Assembly: GCA_016699165.1 (NCBI GenBank)
Contig: CP064963.1
Location: forward strand, 3,100,001 to 3,164,000
From: Candidatus Melainabacteria bacterium
GTDB taxonomy: Bacteria; Cyanobacteriota; Vampirovibrionia; Obscuribacterales; Obscuribacteraceae
Direction of reading: 5' to 3'
Length of the DNA: 64,000 bases
Shown: positions 10,101-17,689 of the stretch, piece after piece
Layout: each line of letters begins with the position of its first letter
Position numbering within the stretch: the stretch's first letter is position 1
Translations under genes and position numbers: made by a program
The notes under the pieces: model-generated
What the model saw: only the letters and a program-made list of their open reading frames with translations
Databases searched by the model: none
What the model was told of the DNA's origin: nothing

Positions 10101-10558
10101 GCGCGTGCAAACAAAGTTTTTCCTACACCAGGTGCGCCCACAAACAATAAGCCTTTTGGAATATCTGCGCCGGAGTCTGTGTAGTGTTGAGTGTTATTGA
10201 GTAAATCGATAACTTCCTTAATTTCGGTTTTAGCTTTTGTATTTCCAATAAGTTCTGCGAGTCTCTTGGGTGCTTTTGGGTTAATTGGTGGATCTCTAAA
10301 TGCCCATGCAAAAGTTCTGCGCCACTTAGAGCGTGGAGCGTTGGAATCGGCTCTTGGAGGCAAAGGAAAGATGATGCTTAACATGATGTATATTTGCATC
10401 AAGATAATAATGGCACCGAATATGGCGGCACCCACAAGCGCCACTACGCCGTATTTGAGCAAGGCAGGGAACGACATAAATGGATTCCAGAACTGCGATG
10501 TGAATAGCAGAATGGCAAACCAGAGAATTACGACTGTCCAACGAACCCAAGTTTTCAT
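7106..10558 (-). CDS. FtsH-like membrane metalloprotease with three AAA+ domains
   Basis: A 1150-residue protein, nearly twice the length of ordinary FtsH. Two membrane segments (about residues 6-22 and 35-62) are separated by only about a dozen residues, so the usual periplasmic domain is missing. Three AAA+ modules follow: Walker A GAPGVGKT near 143 with Walker B ILFIDE, GPPGVGKT near 408 with IVFIDE, and GGPGTGKT near 669 with IVFIDE. Pore-loop-like motifs LFFG, MFAG and VWVG are present in the same order, and each module has an Arg-finger region of the GRxDR type. An M41 peptidase domain has HEAGH (H890, H894) and Asp968 in SSDL as likely zinc ligands, so proteolysis should be possible. 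The tail has an Asn-Gly repeat and a charged end. It presumably extracts and degrades membrane or misfolded proteins. Confidence 0.93.
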   Translation of the reverse strand: MKTWVRWTVVILWFAILLFTSQFWNPFMSFPALLKYGVVALVGAAIFGAIIILMQIYIMLSIIFPLPPRADSNAPRSKWRRTFAWAFRDPPINPKAPKRLAELIGNTKAKTEIKEVIDLLNNTQHYTDSGADIPKGLLFVGAPGVGKTLFARAIANEIGVPFYVVEGGAISGLFFGLGVLKLKMLFGKLKRHERAILFIDEIESMGSRRREDRGFGAQSDMNMTLNTLLTEMDGFYGSRLLVIGATNNDGMLDPALMRAGRMDRRIYFQPPSIDERRELFQYYTGKVVHDPGIDFSEIVKLTANYSPADIASLVNEAAILSRRPDGPNKVTAEMLKNAMDNITIGLERTLTSGVELITHDPTVRLDDVIGIDDVKRDISEIVDFLQRGEELQKIGAKIPKGVMMVGPPGVGKTMLAKAIANEAGVPFYGISGTYFSSMFAGEGPGRIRALYTQARKNPASIVFIDEIDALGGTVDEFGSKRTAQLNQILIELDGIGGKSNVITIGSTNVENTLDPAFLRSGRFDRKVYVGLPDAEARQKIFQKYLNEIKLSAEPDLKELGKWSFNFSGADIQAAVNEAAIIAVRNGKQSVEIEHLEEACNRISVTAGHKLNTSGINMSKVPDLEVKLSDVKGMDEAISEAHEVVQLLKHADLVQKSGIKAPKGILLVGGPGTGKTMLAKAIANEAGVAFYSVSGAEFVQVWVGLGAQRIRAVYEQARRSGKPAIVFIDELDAVGAQRVADIGAGGQTEHNQTLNQLLVEMDGFGKHKILTIGATNNPKLLDGALTRPGRFDRQIEIPLPNLEGREAILNHYADKVKLEVTANLLEIARMTVYDSGADLANIVNEAGLIAIKNGRVEINQVDMIQAIQRVHFGLNRSSHIVLDDLWETAYHEAGHTIVAYYRHLRERIQIVTIIPTGRALGYMWSVAKDDYMHHSSNKMELMVDIEVSLGGLIAERITKEVNTQGVSSDLRSVAMNAASMVRKYGMGKFTFNTDVAFGYDTWTGQLRGTASPETEREIELEIKKIVDHCYENVEKLIISKRPELDKIAAALVEKETLYYKDLVAIMEPGKSEAEIDKEIAELSERKFVGKRAVINTEFIGQLGTLGGKKNGNGNGNGNGNGKHQPDSEKPSGEKSEDSQTQEKPDTPKEPS

Positions 10559-10566
10559 GACGTTTT

Positions 10567-10580
10567 AACTGCCTCCAGTT
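10567..10580 (-). promoter_or_regulatory. Ribosome-binding site in a small hairpin before the triple-AAA gene
   Basis: On the minus strand, AACTG and CAGTT (10576-10580 and 10567-10571) can form a 5-bp stem that shows GAGG in a four-base loop. This GGAGG is the only good Shine-Dalgarno sequence for the ATG at 10558, yet it lies about 13 bases away, so folding may set its access or distance. The stop codon of the small upstream gene lies inside the same hairpin. Confidence 0.4.
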
Positions 10581-10848
10581 ATTCAAATCTTCCAAATGCA
10601 GGGAACTGTATGTTGCTGTTTTGTGAGCCACTCGCTGTTACTTCAGTAGCAGCAAGTGTCTCATGGTCAGAATCCACAACCTTAACCTCACCAATCGTGA
10701 TGTTTTTCTTTTCTGCTACTTCAGCGGTTTTTTCTTTAGCTTCGGCGTTGCGTATCGACACTGGAAAGGGGCTGGAAATGGATTTTGAGCCAAAGATGGC
10801 GCAAGAAAATCCCAGCGCGAGTATGAAAGCAATAATCATTTCTTTCAT
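10579..10848 (-). CDS. Small membrane-anchored protein, same leader as the adjacent thioredoxin
   Basis: The 89-residue product has one N-terminal hydrophobic segment and a hydrophilic remainder of about 65 residues without recognisable domain. Its first residues, MKEMIIAFILAL, nearly repeat MREMIIAFIIAL of the thioredoxin encoded 3 bases upstream, which points to a duplicated leader. A GAGGG ribosome-binding site overlaps the end of the thioredoxin gene. The stop codon lies 20 bases before the triple-AAA protease. Its function is unknown; a membrane partner of the thioredoxin or the protease is an inference from position only. Confidence 0.65.
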   Translation of the reverse strand: MKEMIIAFILALGFSCAIFGSKSISSPFPVSIRNAEAKEKTAEVAEKKNITIGEVKVVDSDHETLAATEVTASGSQNSNIQFPAFGRFE

Positions 10849-10851
10849 TGT

Positions 10852-11409
10852 TTAACCCTCAGGAGATGGCTTCTTTTGCTCTTCTTGAGCATCGGAAGAA
10901 GTAAGCACTTTGATTTCCGGTGTTGTGCTAACGGGAGTGGTTGGCGAAGGAGCTGATTGAGAGCCAGTTGCAGGAATATCTATTTGATTCAGCTTGAGCC
11001 ACGCTCGCATTTCATCTAGACCTCGTCCGCCTGTAGTGCGGTCTTTGATCTGCCCGCCTTGGAATATGATAAAAGTCGGATATGCATTTACTTCATATTT
11101 TTCGGCCAGAACTTTGTTTTTATCGCAGTCTACCCGGCCTATTTTCATTTTTTCTTGTCCGTTAAAAGCCAAGGTACCCATGACAGGCTCCATTTCTTTG
11201 CACGGTCCACACCAGGTGGTGTAAAAATCTACTAGAACTGGCTCTTTTGAGTCGAGGACAAGCCCCTGAAACGTTCCCGAGTCTAGCTCGGCGATCAATT
11301 CTTGGCCAACTCCTGTTGTTTGATGATTGTCGGCGGCGCCCACATTCATTTCGTTCATTATGCTGCCAATTGCCAGGGCAATGATGAACGCTATGATCAT
11401 TTCTCGCAT
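10852..11409 (-). CDS. Membrane-anchored periplasmic thioredoxin-like protein
   Basis: The 185-residue protein begins with an uncleaved-looking hydrophobic anchor (residues 4-18), continues with a thioredoxin fold whose active site is TTWCGPC (C67, C70), a cis-Pro region YPTF and a C-terminal helix, and ends in a tail of Pro, Ser and Thr. The WCGPC motif is that of a reducing thioredoxin. The anchor would place it on the outer face of the inner membrane. It is the first gene of the five-gene cluster that contains the triple-AAA M41 protease, so it may reduce disulfides in proteins before their extraction or degradation; this is inference. Confidence 0.88.
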   Translation of the reverse strand: MREMIIAFIIALAIGSIMNEMNVGAADNHQTTGVGQELIAELDSGTFQGLVLDSKEPVLVDFYTTWCGPCKEMEPVMGTLAFNGQEKMKIGRVDCDKNKVLAEKYEVNAYPTFIIFQGGQIKDRTTGGRGLDEMRAWLKLNQIDIPATGSQSAPSPTTPVSTTPEIKVLTSSDAQEEQKKPSPEG

Positions 11410-11513
11410 TGTTTTTCTCGATAAGCTCCAGAGAGTTATTGCAATACCTTATATATTGCCATATTCCCGTTTTGCTCGCTGCTTACCAGCGCAGTCGCCA
11501 ATAGCTCTAATGC

Positions 11514-11539
11514 AAAAGGTAGGCTTGCGCCTACCTTTT
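11514..11539 (-). terminator. Strong hairpin terminator after the FAS1 gene
   Basis: Perfect 11-bp stem AAAAGGTAGGC / GCCTACCTTTT with a four-base loop. It lies 28 bases beyond the FAS1 stop codon and ends in a T run on the minus strand; the symmetric A/T ends mean that it could act on both strands. Confidence 0.8.
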
Positions 11540-11566
11540 GAAATGCAAATTGCGATTTCTCGCTGC

Positions 11567-12112
11567 TTATTTACCGCGCTCGGGAACCACGATGAAATCA
11601 ATCACGTGGATTGTGCCGTTGGCGGCTTTGATGTCGGTCTGAGTCAACAGAGCGCCATCAACTTGAACTGCATCAGCACCGTTTTTGGAGTCAACCATCA
11701 ACGATTCGCCCTGGACGGTAGCGAGTGAACGCTTGTCAGCCAGGTCGGCTACGTGCATATTGCCTTTGACCATGGAGTATTTCATGATGTCTTTGAGGCG
11801 TTTGTTGTCTTTGGTCAGCTCTTCTTTGCGTTCTTTAGGCACTTTTGAGTAACCTTGCTCGCTTGTGGCGAACACGGTGTAGGTACCCTTGCCATTCAAG
11901 TAGTGCGAAGCGCCGCTTTTGGACATCCAAGCTGCGTATGTTTTCAAATCAGGATTGGAACGAAGAGTCTCCATCAGATTTTTCTGATGATGTTTGTGGT
12001 GCTTCTTGCTTTTTTTAGCGTCAGCAGGCTGGTTTGCGGAAAGCGCGAAGCCTCCAACGACCAGAAGTGACAGGGTTAGTAAGCTAGCGGTTGTACGCTT
12101 AACGTAGTGCAT
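11567..12112 (-). CDS. Secreted fasciclin (FAS1) domain protein
   Basis: The 181-residue product has a signal peptide (residues 1-32), a His/Lys-rich linker (KKHHKHHQK) and one FAS1 domain. The conserved FAS1 landmarks are visible: GTYTVFATSEQGYSKVP near residue 78, the H-box-like MHVADL, and the final NGTIHVIDFIVVP. FAS1 domains mediate adhesion to surfaces or other proteins, and single-domain bacterial forms are usually periplasmic or extracellular. The gene starts 19 bases after trxA in the same direction, so the two are probably one transcript ended by the hairpin at 11514-11539. Confidence 0.9.
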   Translation of the reverse strand: MHYVKRTTASLLTLSLLVVGGFALSANQPADAKKSKKHHKHHQKNLMETLRSNPDLKTYAAWMSKSGASHYLNGKGTYTVFATSEQGYSKVPKERKEELTKDNKRLKDIMKYSMVKGNMHVADLADKRSLATVQGESLMVDSKNGADAVQVDGALLTQTDIKAANGTIHVIDFIVVPERGK

Positions 12113-12131
12113 CGTGATCTCCTACTCCTAT

Positions 12132-12455
12132 TTAGAGGTGCTTGCTGATTTTTTCGGCTAATTTAGGTTTGGCGACTGCTCCAACCACTTGTTCTACTAC
12201 TTGTCCAGATTTGAACAAATAGAGGCTAGGAATACCGGTAATATGGTATGCCTTGGCGGTGTTTGGGTTCTCATCGGTGTTTATTTTGACTACCTTCAAT
12301 TTGCCGGTGAAGTCTTTTGAAAGGTCTTCGATGATAGGAGCCACTTGTTTGCAGGGTCCGCACCACGGAGCCCAAAAGTCAACAAGTACGGGCACATCGG
12401 CCTTAAGAACTTCGTTCTCGAAGGTTGCATCAGTTACATTTGCCACGGCTGACAT
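12132..12455 (-). CDS. trxA: Thioredoxin
   Basis: Standard cytoplasmic thioredoxin of 107 residues with active site FWAPWCGPC (C32, C35), the cis-Pro motif GIPSLYLF and no signal peptide. It reduces protein disulfides using thioredoxin reductase, which is not in this window. The ATG is preceded by AAGGAGGTCC, an almost perfect complement to 16S rRNA, so high expression is likely. It is transcribed divergently from the histidine kinase across 150 bases that must hold both promoters. Confidence 0.95.
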   Translation of the reverse strand: MSAVANVTDATFENEVLKADVPVLVDFWAPWCGPCKQVAPIIEDLSKDFTGKLKVVKINTDENPNTAKAYHITGIPSLYLFKSGQVVEQVVGAVAKPKLAEKISKHL

Positions 12456-12606
12456 TTTGAACGGACCTCCTTGATAATCCCTTCGTCCTAGATTCCTTAT
12501 AAGCAGGGATCTATAGACGCTCTAGAGAAAGTTTCCCATAATAGGCACAATTTGTCTTAGAGTTTATCTAACCATAAGTATTGGGAGCGTAAAAATTCGG
12601 TGAGAA

Positions 12607-14094
12607 ATGCTGGGTCTTGATAAGGCATACAGATGGTTTGTGAGCAGTCTGGCTAACCAGCTTCTCTTTACCTATCTACTTATCATCATTATTTCTCTCA
12701 TGGCGGTGACGTTATGGGCGCTTCTTACAATTCGGGCAGAATCAATCAACGATTTGAGTAACTCGCTCAAAATTGAAGCGGTGAACTTAGCTCTTGAGAT
12801 CGATAATGACCTCGAACTCGACTCGGAAGATTCGCGCGCTCGTATCCAGAAGGCAGCAGAGCGTCGTGCTACCAACCAGGGCGTCGAGATCATTGTGGTC
12901 GATTCTAGTGGTCACGTGCTTGCCGACTCTTCGCCCGAAGACAAAGAGCCCGGAGCGGAAGATCAGAAAAGAGCGCAAGAAAATATTTCCAAAGATACCG
13001 AAGTGAATGAGGCACTAGCCGGCATTATTTCGGTCTATAAGCGCAATTCGCCCGCCACAAATACTAAGACTTTGTTTGTAGCCTACCCTGTGCGCTCGCG
13101 CGGGGTTACTGCTGGAGTCATTCGAATTGGCGTACCGATAACCGAAGTCGAGCAGCGTTTGCGCAAAAACTTGATAGTGTTTTTGGAAATTATTTTTGCC
13201 ACTGGCGTTTTGACCGTACTTATTAGTTTGTGGTTTGCCGATAGATTCATGAGACCGGTAAAAGAGATGAGCAAATTGGCCAAAGAAATTTCTTTCTCGA
13301 CCGAATTTACAAATTATCTACCAGTTGACAGGCGAGACGAAATTGGCGAGCTGAGTCTTTCTTTCAACCAAATGGTGGCGCGTTTGAAAGAGCAAGAGCG
13401 CATCCGACAAGAGTTTATCGCCAATGCCAGTCACGAATTGAAGACCCCGGTCATGGCTATTGGCTCTGTGGTCGAAGCGCTACAGGCTGGTGCTGCCGAA
13501 GATCCAGAGTTGCGCAAAAAGTTTTTGGAGTCGCTTGAGAAATTGTCTGAGCGCCAGCGCAAGCTCATTGCCGAATTGCTCGATGTGTCGAAACTCGATA
13601 GTTCGCCTCATGCTGGATGGTCAGATACTATTGATATAGCAAGCGTCATATCTGAATCGGTCGAACAAGTCAAAGCTCAAGCAGACAAGAAAGATGTTCA
13701 GATGACGCCGCCTCAAGACGGACCAAATTACCAGGTGTTGGGCAATTCGAGCCAATTGCAGCGAGCGATTGTGAACCTCTTGAGCAACGCAATAAATTAC
13801 ACTCAGTCGGGTGGAACGGTTAGTGTGGAAACTGTTTTGAGTGATTATAGTCTGGTGCAAATACAGGTTAAAGACTCGGGTATGGGCATTGCGCCTGAAG
13901 ACTTGCCCCACGTGTTTGAGCGATTTTATCGAGCCGATAAGTCTAGAACCCGCGAGCTTGGCGGCGCGGGCTTGGGACTTGCAATCGCGCGCGAAATTGT
14001 GGCACGCCATCACGGACTTATAGATGTAGAGTCGGTTGTTGGCAAAGGGACCACATTTACCATTACGCTGCCACTGGTCGAGGAGCGCACGTAG
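12607..14094 (+). CDS. Sensor histidine kinase with HAMP domain (PhoR/EnvZ type)
   Basis: The 495-residue protein has a membrane segment at about residues 20-40, a periplasmic sensor region of about 145 residues rich in acidic residues, a second membrane segment near 190-208, a HAMP linker to about 262, a HisKA domain with the phosphoacceptor H276 in NASHELKTP, and a HATPase domain with N box (LLSNAINYT), G1 (DSGMGIAPEDLPHVFERFYR) and G2 (GLGLAIAREIV). It is a complete transmembrane kinase. No response regulator gene is adjacent, so the kinase is an orphan here. The signal cannot be inferred from the periplasmic region. Confidence 0.93.
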   Translation: MLGLDKAYRWFVSSLANQLLFTYLLIIIISLMAVTLWALLTIRAESINDLSNSLKIEAVNLALEIDNDLELDSEDSRARIQKAAERRATNQGVEIIVVDSSGHVLADSSPEDKEPGAEDQKRAQENISKDTEVNEALAGIISVYKRNSPATNTKTLFVAYPVRSRGVTAGVIRIGVPITEVEQRLRKNLIVFLEIIFATGVLTVLISLWFADRFMRPVKEMSKLAKEISFSTEFTNYLPVDRRDEIGELSLSFNQMVARLKEQERIRQEFIANASHELKTPVMAIGSVVEALQAGAAEDPELRKKFLESLEKLSERQRKLIAELLDVSKLDSSPHAGWSDTIDIASVISESVEQVKAQADKKDVQMTPPQDGPNYQVLGNSSQLQRAIVNLLSNAINYTQSGGTVSVETVLSDYSLVQIQVKDSGMGIAPEDLPHVFERFYRADKSRTRELGGAGLGLAIAREIVARHHGLIDVESVVGKGTTFTITLPLVEERT

Positions 14095-14098
14095 AAAT

Positions 14099-14374
14099 AT
14101 GTTCAAAAAAATCTGGCGCATCATCGCGCGAAAATTACTACAAATGATGGGCGTTGACCTCAATCCTCCTAAAACCGTTACTCAGCCCATGCCCGAAGAT
14201 TTGTGTTGCAACGGCATTGTGCATATCACTTTTCGCGGGTTGGCGGACAACAGGCGCTATATGTCACGCAATCGTGCCTGGCGCGATGTTCGTTATTTTC
14301 AAAAAAATCACTTATATGTGTTTTGTGTTGATTGTCGTCGGTTGCTGTATAGTGCGCACGAACACGTAGACTAG
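14099..14374 (+). CDS. Small Cys-containing protein of unknown function
   Basis: A 91-residue product starts at ATG 14099, four bases after the kinase stop codon, with AGGAG about 14 bases before it. It is basic at the N-terminus (MFKKIWRIIARK) and has two cysteine pairs, LCC in the middle and FCVDC near the end, which could bind a metal ion as a small zinc ribbon. No family is recognised. The position suggests co-transcription with the kinase. Confidence 0.6.
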   Translation: MFKKIWRIIARKLLQMMGVDLNPPKTVTQPMPEDLCCNGIVHITFRGLADNRRYMSRNRAWRDVRYFQKNHLYVFCVDCRRLLYSAHEHVD

Positions 14375-14403
14375 CAAGATTTAGCAGGACCAAACTAAGA
14401 CTG

Positions 14404-14859
14404 ATGTGGACTTATATTCTTTTGGCATTGATTGGCGGCATTGCCATCGCCACGCAAGCGCCTATTAATGCCAAGTTGCGCGAAATTGTTGTATCGCCTG
14501 TGATGAGTGCCCTTATTTCTTTTGCGATTGGAACCATTGCATTGTTCGTTATGCACTTAACCGGATTTGCCGGACCAGCCTCATTTGATCGCATTTTGAA
14601 AATGCCGTGGTGGTATTGGATTGGCGGTGTGCTTGGTGCGTTTTATGTATTTGCTGCACTCACTTCGGTTTCTAAATTGGGCGCTGCCACTGTTGTTTCG
14701 CTTGTAATAGTAGGTCAGTTGATTGCCGCATTAGCGATAGATTCGTTTGGATTATTTGGTATGCCGGTCATTGCAATTAGCTGGCAGCGCATTTGCGGCA
14801 TCATTTTTCTTGTGCTTGGAGCATATTTAATGAAACAGCGCGTTTTACCAATTGAATGA
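14404..14859 (+). CDS. DMT-type transporter of the YdcZ (DUF606) family
   Basis: The 151-residue protein has five hydrophobic segments and the family hallmarks IGGIAIATQAPINAKL at the N-terminus and WWYWIGGVLGAFYVFA in the centre. YdcZ proteins are half-size members of the drug/metabolite transporter superfamily and probably work as dimers; substrates are mostly unknown. It ends with a short LMKQR tail. It follows the kinase and the small Cys protein in the same direction, with 29 bases between. Confidence 0.85.
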   Translation: MWTYILLALIGGIAIATQAPINAKLREIVVSPVMSALISFAIGTIALFVMHLTGFAGPASFDRILKMPWWYWIGGVLGAFYVFAALTSVSKLGAATVVSLVIVGQLIAALAIDSFGLFGMPVIAISWQRICGIIFLVLGAYLMKQRVLPIE

Positions 14860-15199
14860 TTTGGTGGCTGTAAGCCTGGTTTAGCAAATGTTTCGGGCGA
14901 AAAATGACTAAATAAATTGGTCAAATTGGTCAAGCAAAAAAAGCTTTACTTTGCAGTTGGACTTTGCCATTATGTTATTGACAACTGGCGTCTGGAAGCG
15001 CTGGATCAAAAGACAAACCTCAGAGGCGTTGACCGATATGAACACCAAAAGCCCCCTACCACCCACGCTCTACATGTTCTATCGGTCAACTCCTACGGGG
15101 GTTATTCCTGCCAAAAATATCATGTGTATTCTGGCAATTATCTGTTGCACTATATCTGGTGCGATCTGAAATAGATATTAGCATTACCCTGACCGCTCA
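14860..15199. other. Gap between YdcZ gene and topB
   Basis: No gene can be supported here. An open frame from ATG near 14979 to 15169 gives about 60 residues with a basic start and a hydrophobic Cys-containing end, but it has no ribosome-binding site and competes with another open frame in the same stretch. The two flanking genes converge here, yet no clear terminator hairpin was found. Confidence 0.3.
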
Positions 15200-17416
15200 C
15201 TAACCACTAGATTCTGGCTCCTCATCCACCTTCCCGGTTGAGGAGCTTTTATCGAAATTCAGTCTCACTCGAAACTCTTCGTTGAAAACGAGCCTGGCAT
15301 CATAAGTTCCAGAACCATCTTTTTTCTTGAAACCTTTGATTATGTCTGTTTTATGATTGCACGCAAGCTCTTTAATTTCAGCTTCGGTAAGCGTTTTGCC
15401 ATATTGCTCGCCCCAGATCATCAACTTACAACCTTCGCGCCATCGGCTGCAACCGGCTCCTTTCGGCGTTTTTCGAACCACACCTTTCTTGCAAGAAGGG
15501 CATGGACCATAAACTTTTTCGCCGGGACCGGCAAGCGCAGAGCCTTGCTTTGCCACTTCAGGGAGCAAATGACGCAAGAACTCTTCAATTGCGGTTTCGA
15601 ATTTTGATAGAGTAACTTTCCCGTCGAGTATATCGGCTAATTGCTGTTCCCAGGATGCAGTGAGTCCAATGTCTTTTAGTTTGGGATGAATTATAGATAT
15701 GAGCGCTTTTCCTTTATCTGTTGGTAAAAGAGTTTTCTTGTTGCGCACAACATAACCAGTTTTCAATAACCTTTCAATAATTTGTGCTCGCGTAGCGGCA
15801 GTTCCCAAGCCACTTTGTTTCATGTATGCGGCTAGATCTTCGTCGTCGAGTTCTTTGCCGGCATATTTCATGGCGGTAAGCAAACTAGCATCATCATAGG
15901 GTTTTGGTGCAGAAGTTTTGCCTTCTTTCAAGTCCGCTTTCTTTTTCGTCAATTGCTGACCAGCTGTTATTTGCGGCAATTGTTGCGCTTCTTCGGCTTC
16001 CTTTTCTTTTTGCTCTTTTTTGCCCTTGCCCTTTTCGTTTACTTTCTCTTTTTCTTTTTCTTTCGGTTCTAGAATTGTCCAACCAGGATCTTTGATTACA
16101 ACACCTTTGGCGCGGAAAGTATGACTGCCCAATTTTATGTGAGCTTCGGTTTCATCACGAATTTCGGGAGGTAGAAAAATACACAAGAAGCGCGTAGCCA
16201 CAAGCGAATATACGTTGCGTTGTTTTTCTGGAAGTCCAGGTGGTGGTAATTTGTGGGTCGGAATGATTGCGTGGTGATCTGTTAATTTGGTGTCGTCTAC
16301 ATAACTTTTAGAAAGCTTAGATTCCAGAAGATCGACAGTAATTTTGCCTGCTTCCAAACCTTCTTTTGTAAATGCATCTGTTAGCTTAACGCTCTTCGAA
16401 TACGCTTTGAGCAATGTGGTCAAAATAGCTGGAAGCTCGCCCAGCATGTCTTTGGAGAGATGTCGCGATTCTGTTCTTGGATAAGAAATTAGTTTGTGTT
16501 CTTCGTACAAACTTTGAGCGATGTCTAGAGTTTCCTGAGCGGTGTAGCCAAAGCGTTTATTGCAGTCCTTTTGTAGAGTAAGCAAATCATAAAGACCAGG
16601 CGCTTTTGTTTTCTTTTCTTTAGTCTCGATTTTTTCTACAGTTCCTGTAGTTTCATTTGAGACATCTTTCAATATTTTTTCAGCCGATACTTTGTCATGG
16701 ATTCGTGTTTGCGGATCGGCACCAGGAGTAATGTATCGTGACACAAAGCCGGGCTCGAAAGTAGCCAGAATTTCAAAAAAATTGGCTGACTTAAATTTGT
16801 CGATTGCATTTTGCCTTTCGACAATCAACGCTAGAGTGGGAGTTTGAACTCGTCCAACTGTGCAAAGTTGTCTGTTGAGCGACGTGTAAGCCCTTGTGAA
16901 ATTCAATCCCACAATCCAATCTGCGCGCGACCTTCCAGAGGCAGCACTTGCCAGATTATCAAAAGTGGTAGAGGGTTTTAGGTTGTTAAAACCTTCTTTG
17001 ATCGCCTCGGCAGTGAGCGAGCTTATCCAGAGTCTTTCAACATTTTTATTGCAACCAGTCATCTGATAAATCAAGCGAAAGATATGCTCGCCTTCGCGTC
17101 CAGCATCTGTTGCACAAACAATTTTGCTCGTATCAGGATTTAAGAATAATTTTTTGATTGTATTAAACTGGGCATCAGCTTTTGCAGTCAGTGTGTATTT
17201 CCACTTATCTGGTATCATCGGCAGTTGCTCGATTCGCCACGGGCTGCCCCAAGCAGAATTCATCGTCTCTGGTTCGGCTATCTGAACAAGGTGACCAAAG
17301 GCATATGTGACCGCCCAGTCGTTCCCTTCAAAGTAACCGTCTCTTTTTTGTGTGGCTCCCAGGACCGAAGCGATATCTCGTGCCACGCTGGGTTTTTCAG
17401 CCAGAACTACTTTCAA
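15200..17416 (-). CDS. topB: DNA topoisomerase III (type IA)
   Basis: Type IA topoisomerase of 738 residues, which passes single strands through a transient nick to untangle DNA. The Toprim start VVLAEKPSVARDIA, the CATDAGREGEHIF motif (acidic metal-binding residues) and the catalytic Tyr312 in SYPRTES are present. Residues of about 450-480 form an unusual insert of Lys and Glu (KEKEK type) within the body of the enzyme. The C-terminus has a Cys4 zinc-ribbon-like motif (CPSCKKG...GCSRWREGCK). The TTG start is supported by AGGAG 8 bases upstream. Confidence 0.93.
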   Translation of the reverse strand: MKVVLAEKPSVARDIASVLGATQKRDGYFEGNDWAVTYAFGHLVQIAEPETMNSAWGSPWRIEQLPMIPDKWKYTLTAKADAQFNTIKKLFLNPDTSKIVCATDAGREGEHIFRLIYQMTGCNKNVERLWISSLTAEAIKEGFNNLKPSTTFDNLASAASGRSRADWIVGLNFTRAYTSLNRQLCTVGRVQTPTLALIVERQNAIDKFKSANFFEILATFEPGFVSRYITPGADPQTRIHDKVSAEKILKDVSNETTGTVEKIETKEKKTKAPGLYDLLTLQKDCNKRFGYTAQETLDIAQSLYEEHKLISYPRTESRHLSKDMLGELPAILTTLLKAYSKSVKLTDAFTKEGLEAGKITVDLLESKLSKSYVDDTKLTDHHAIIPTHKLPPPGLPEKQRNVYSLVATRFLCIFLPPEIRDETEAHIKLGSHTFRAKGVVIKDPGWTILEPKEKEKEKVNEKGKGKKEQKEKEAEEAQQLPQITAGQQLTKKKADLKEGKTSAPKPYDDASLLTAMKYAGKELDDEDLAAYMKQSGLGTAATRAQIIERLLKTGYVVRNKKTLLPTDKGKALISIIHPKLKDIGLTASWEQQLADILDGKVTLSKFETAIEEFLRHLLPEVAKQGSALAGPGEKVYGPCPSCKKGVVRKTPKGAGCSRWREGCKLMIWGEQYGKTLTEAEIKELACNHKTDIIKGFKKKDGSGTYDARLVFNEEFRVRLNFDKSSSTGKVDEEPESSG

Positions 17417-17689
17417 GAAAACTTCTCCTAAAGAATCGAAATTATTTTACTTCGATTTCAATTGAGATGCATTATCTGTTTGTTTGGCAAGGCGCCCATC
17501 ATCTATATGTTTGAGATATTTGTCGAAAAAGGCAAGGTTGTAAAAACACATTTCGTCCTTGCGTTTTTTGCTTAAATTGAGTGGCGACCAGAACAAGTGT
17601 GTTGCTCTGGAGAAAAGACGAAATCAGCCCGGCTGCTGTTTACTTCAATTTGTCCGAGATATTGAATCATCAGAAAAGCAATTCAAATA

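Noticed and set aside
14917..15174. Open frame of 85 codons after the YdcZ gene
   Set aside because: No ribosome-binding site, unusual composition, and another frame overlaps it; left as an uncertain gap.
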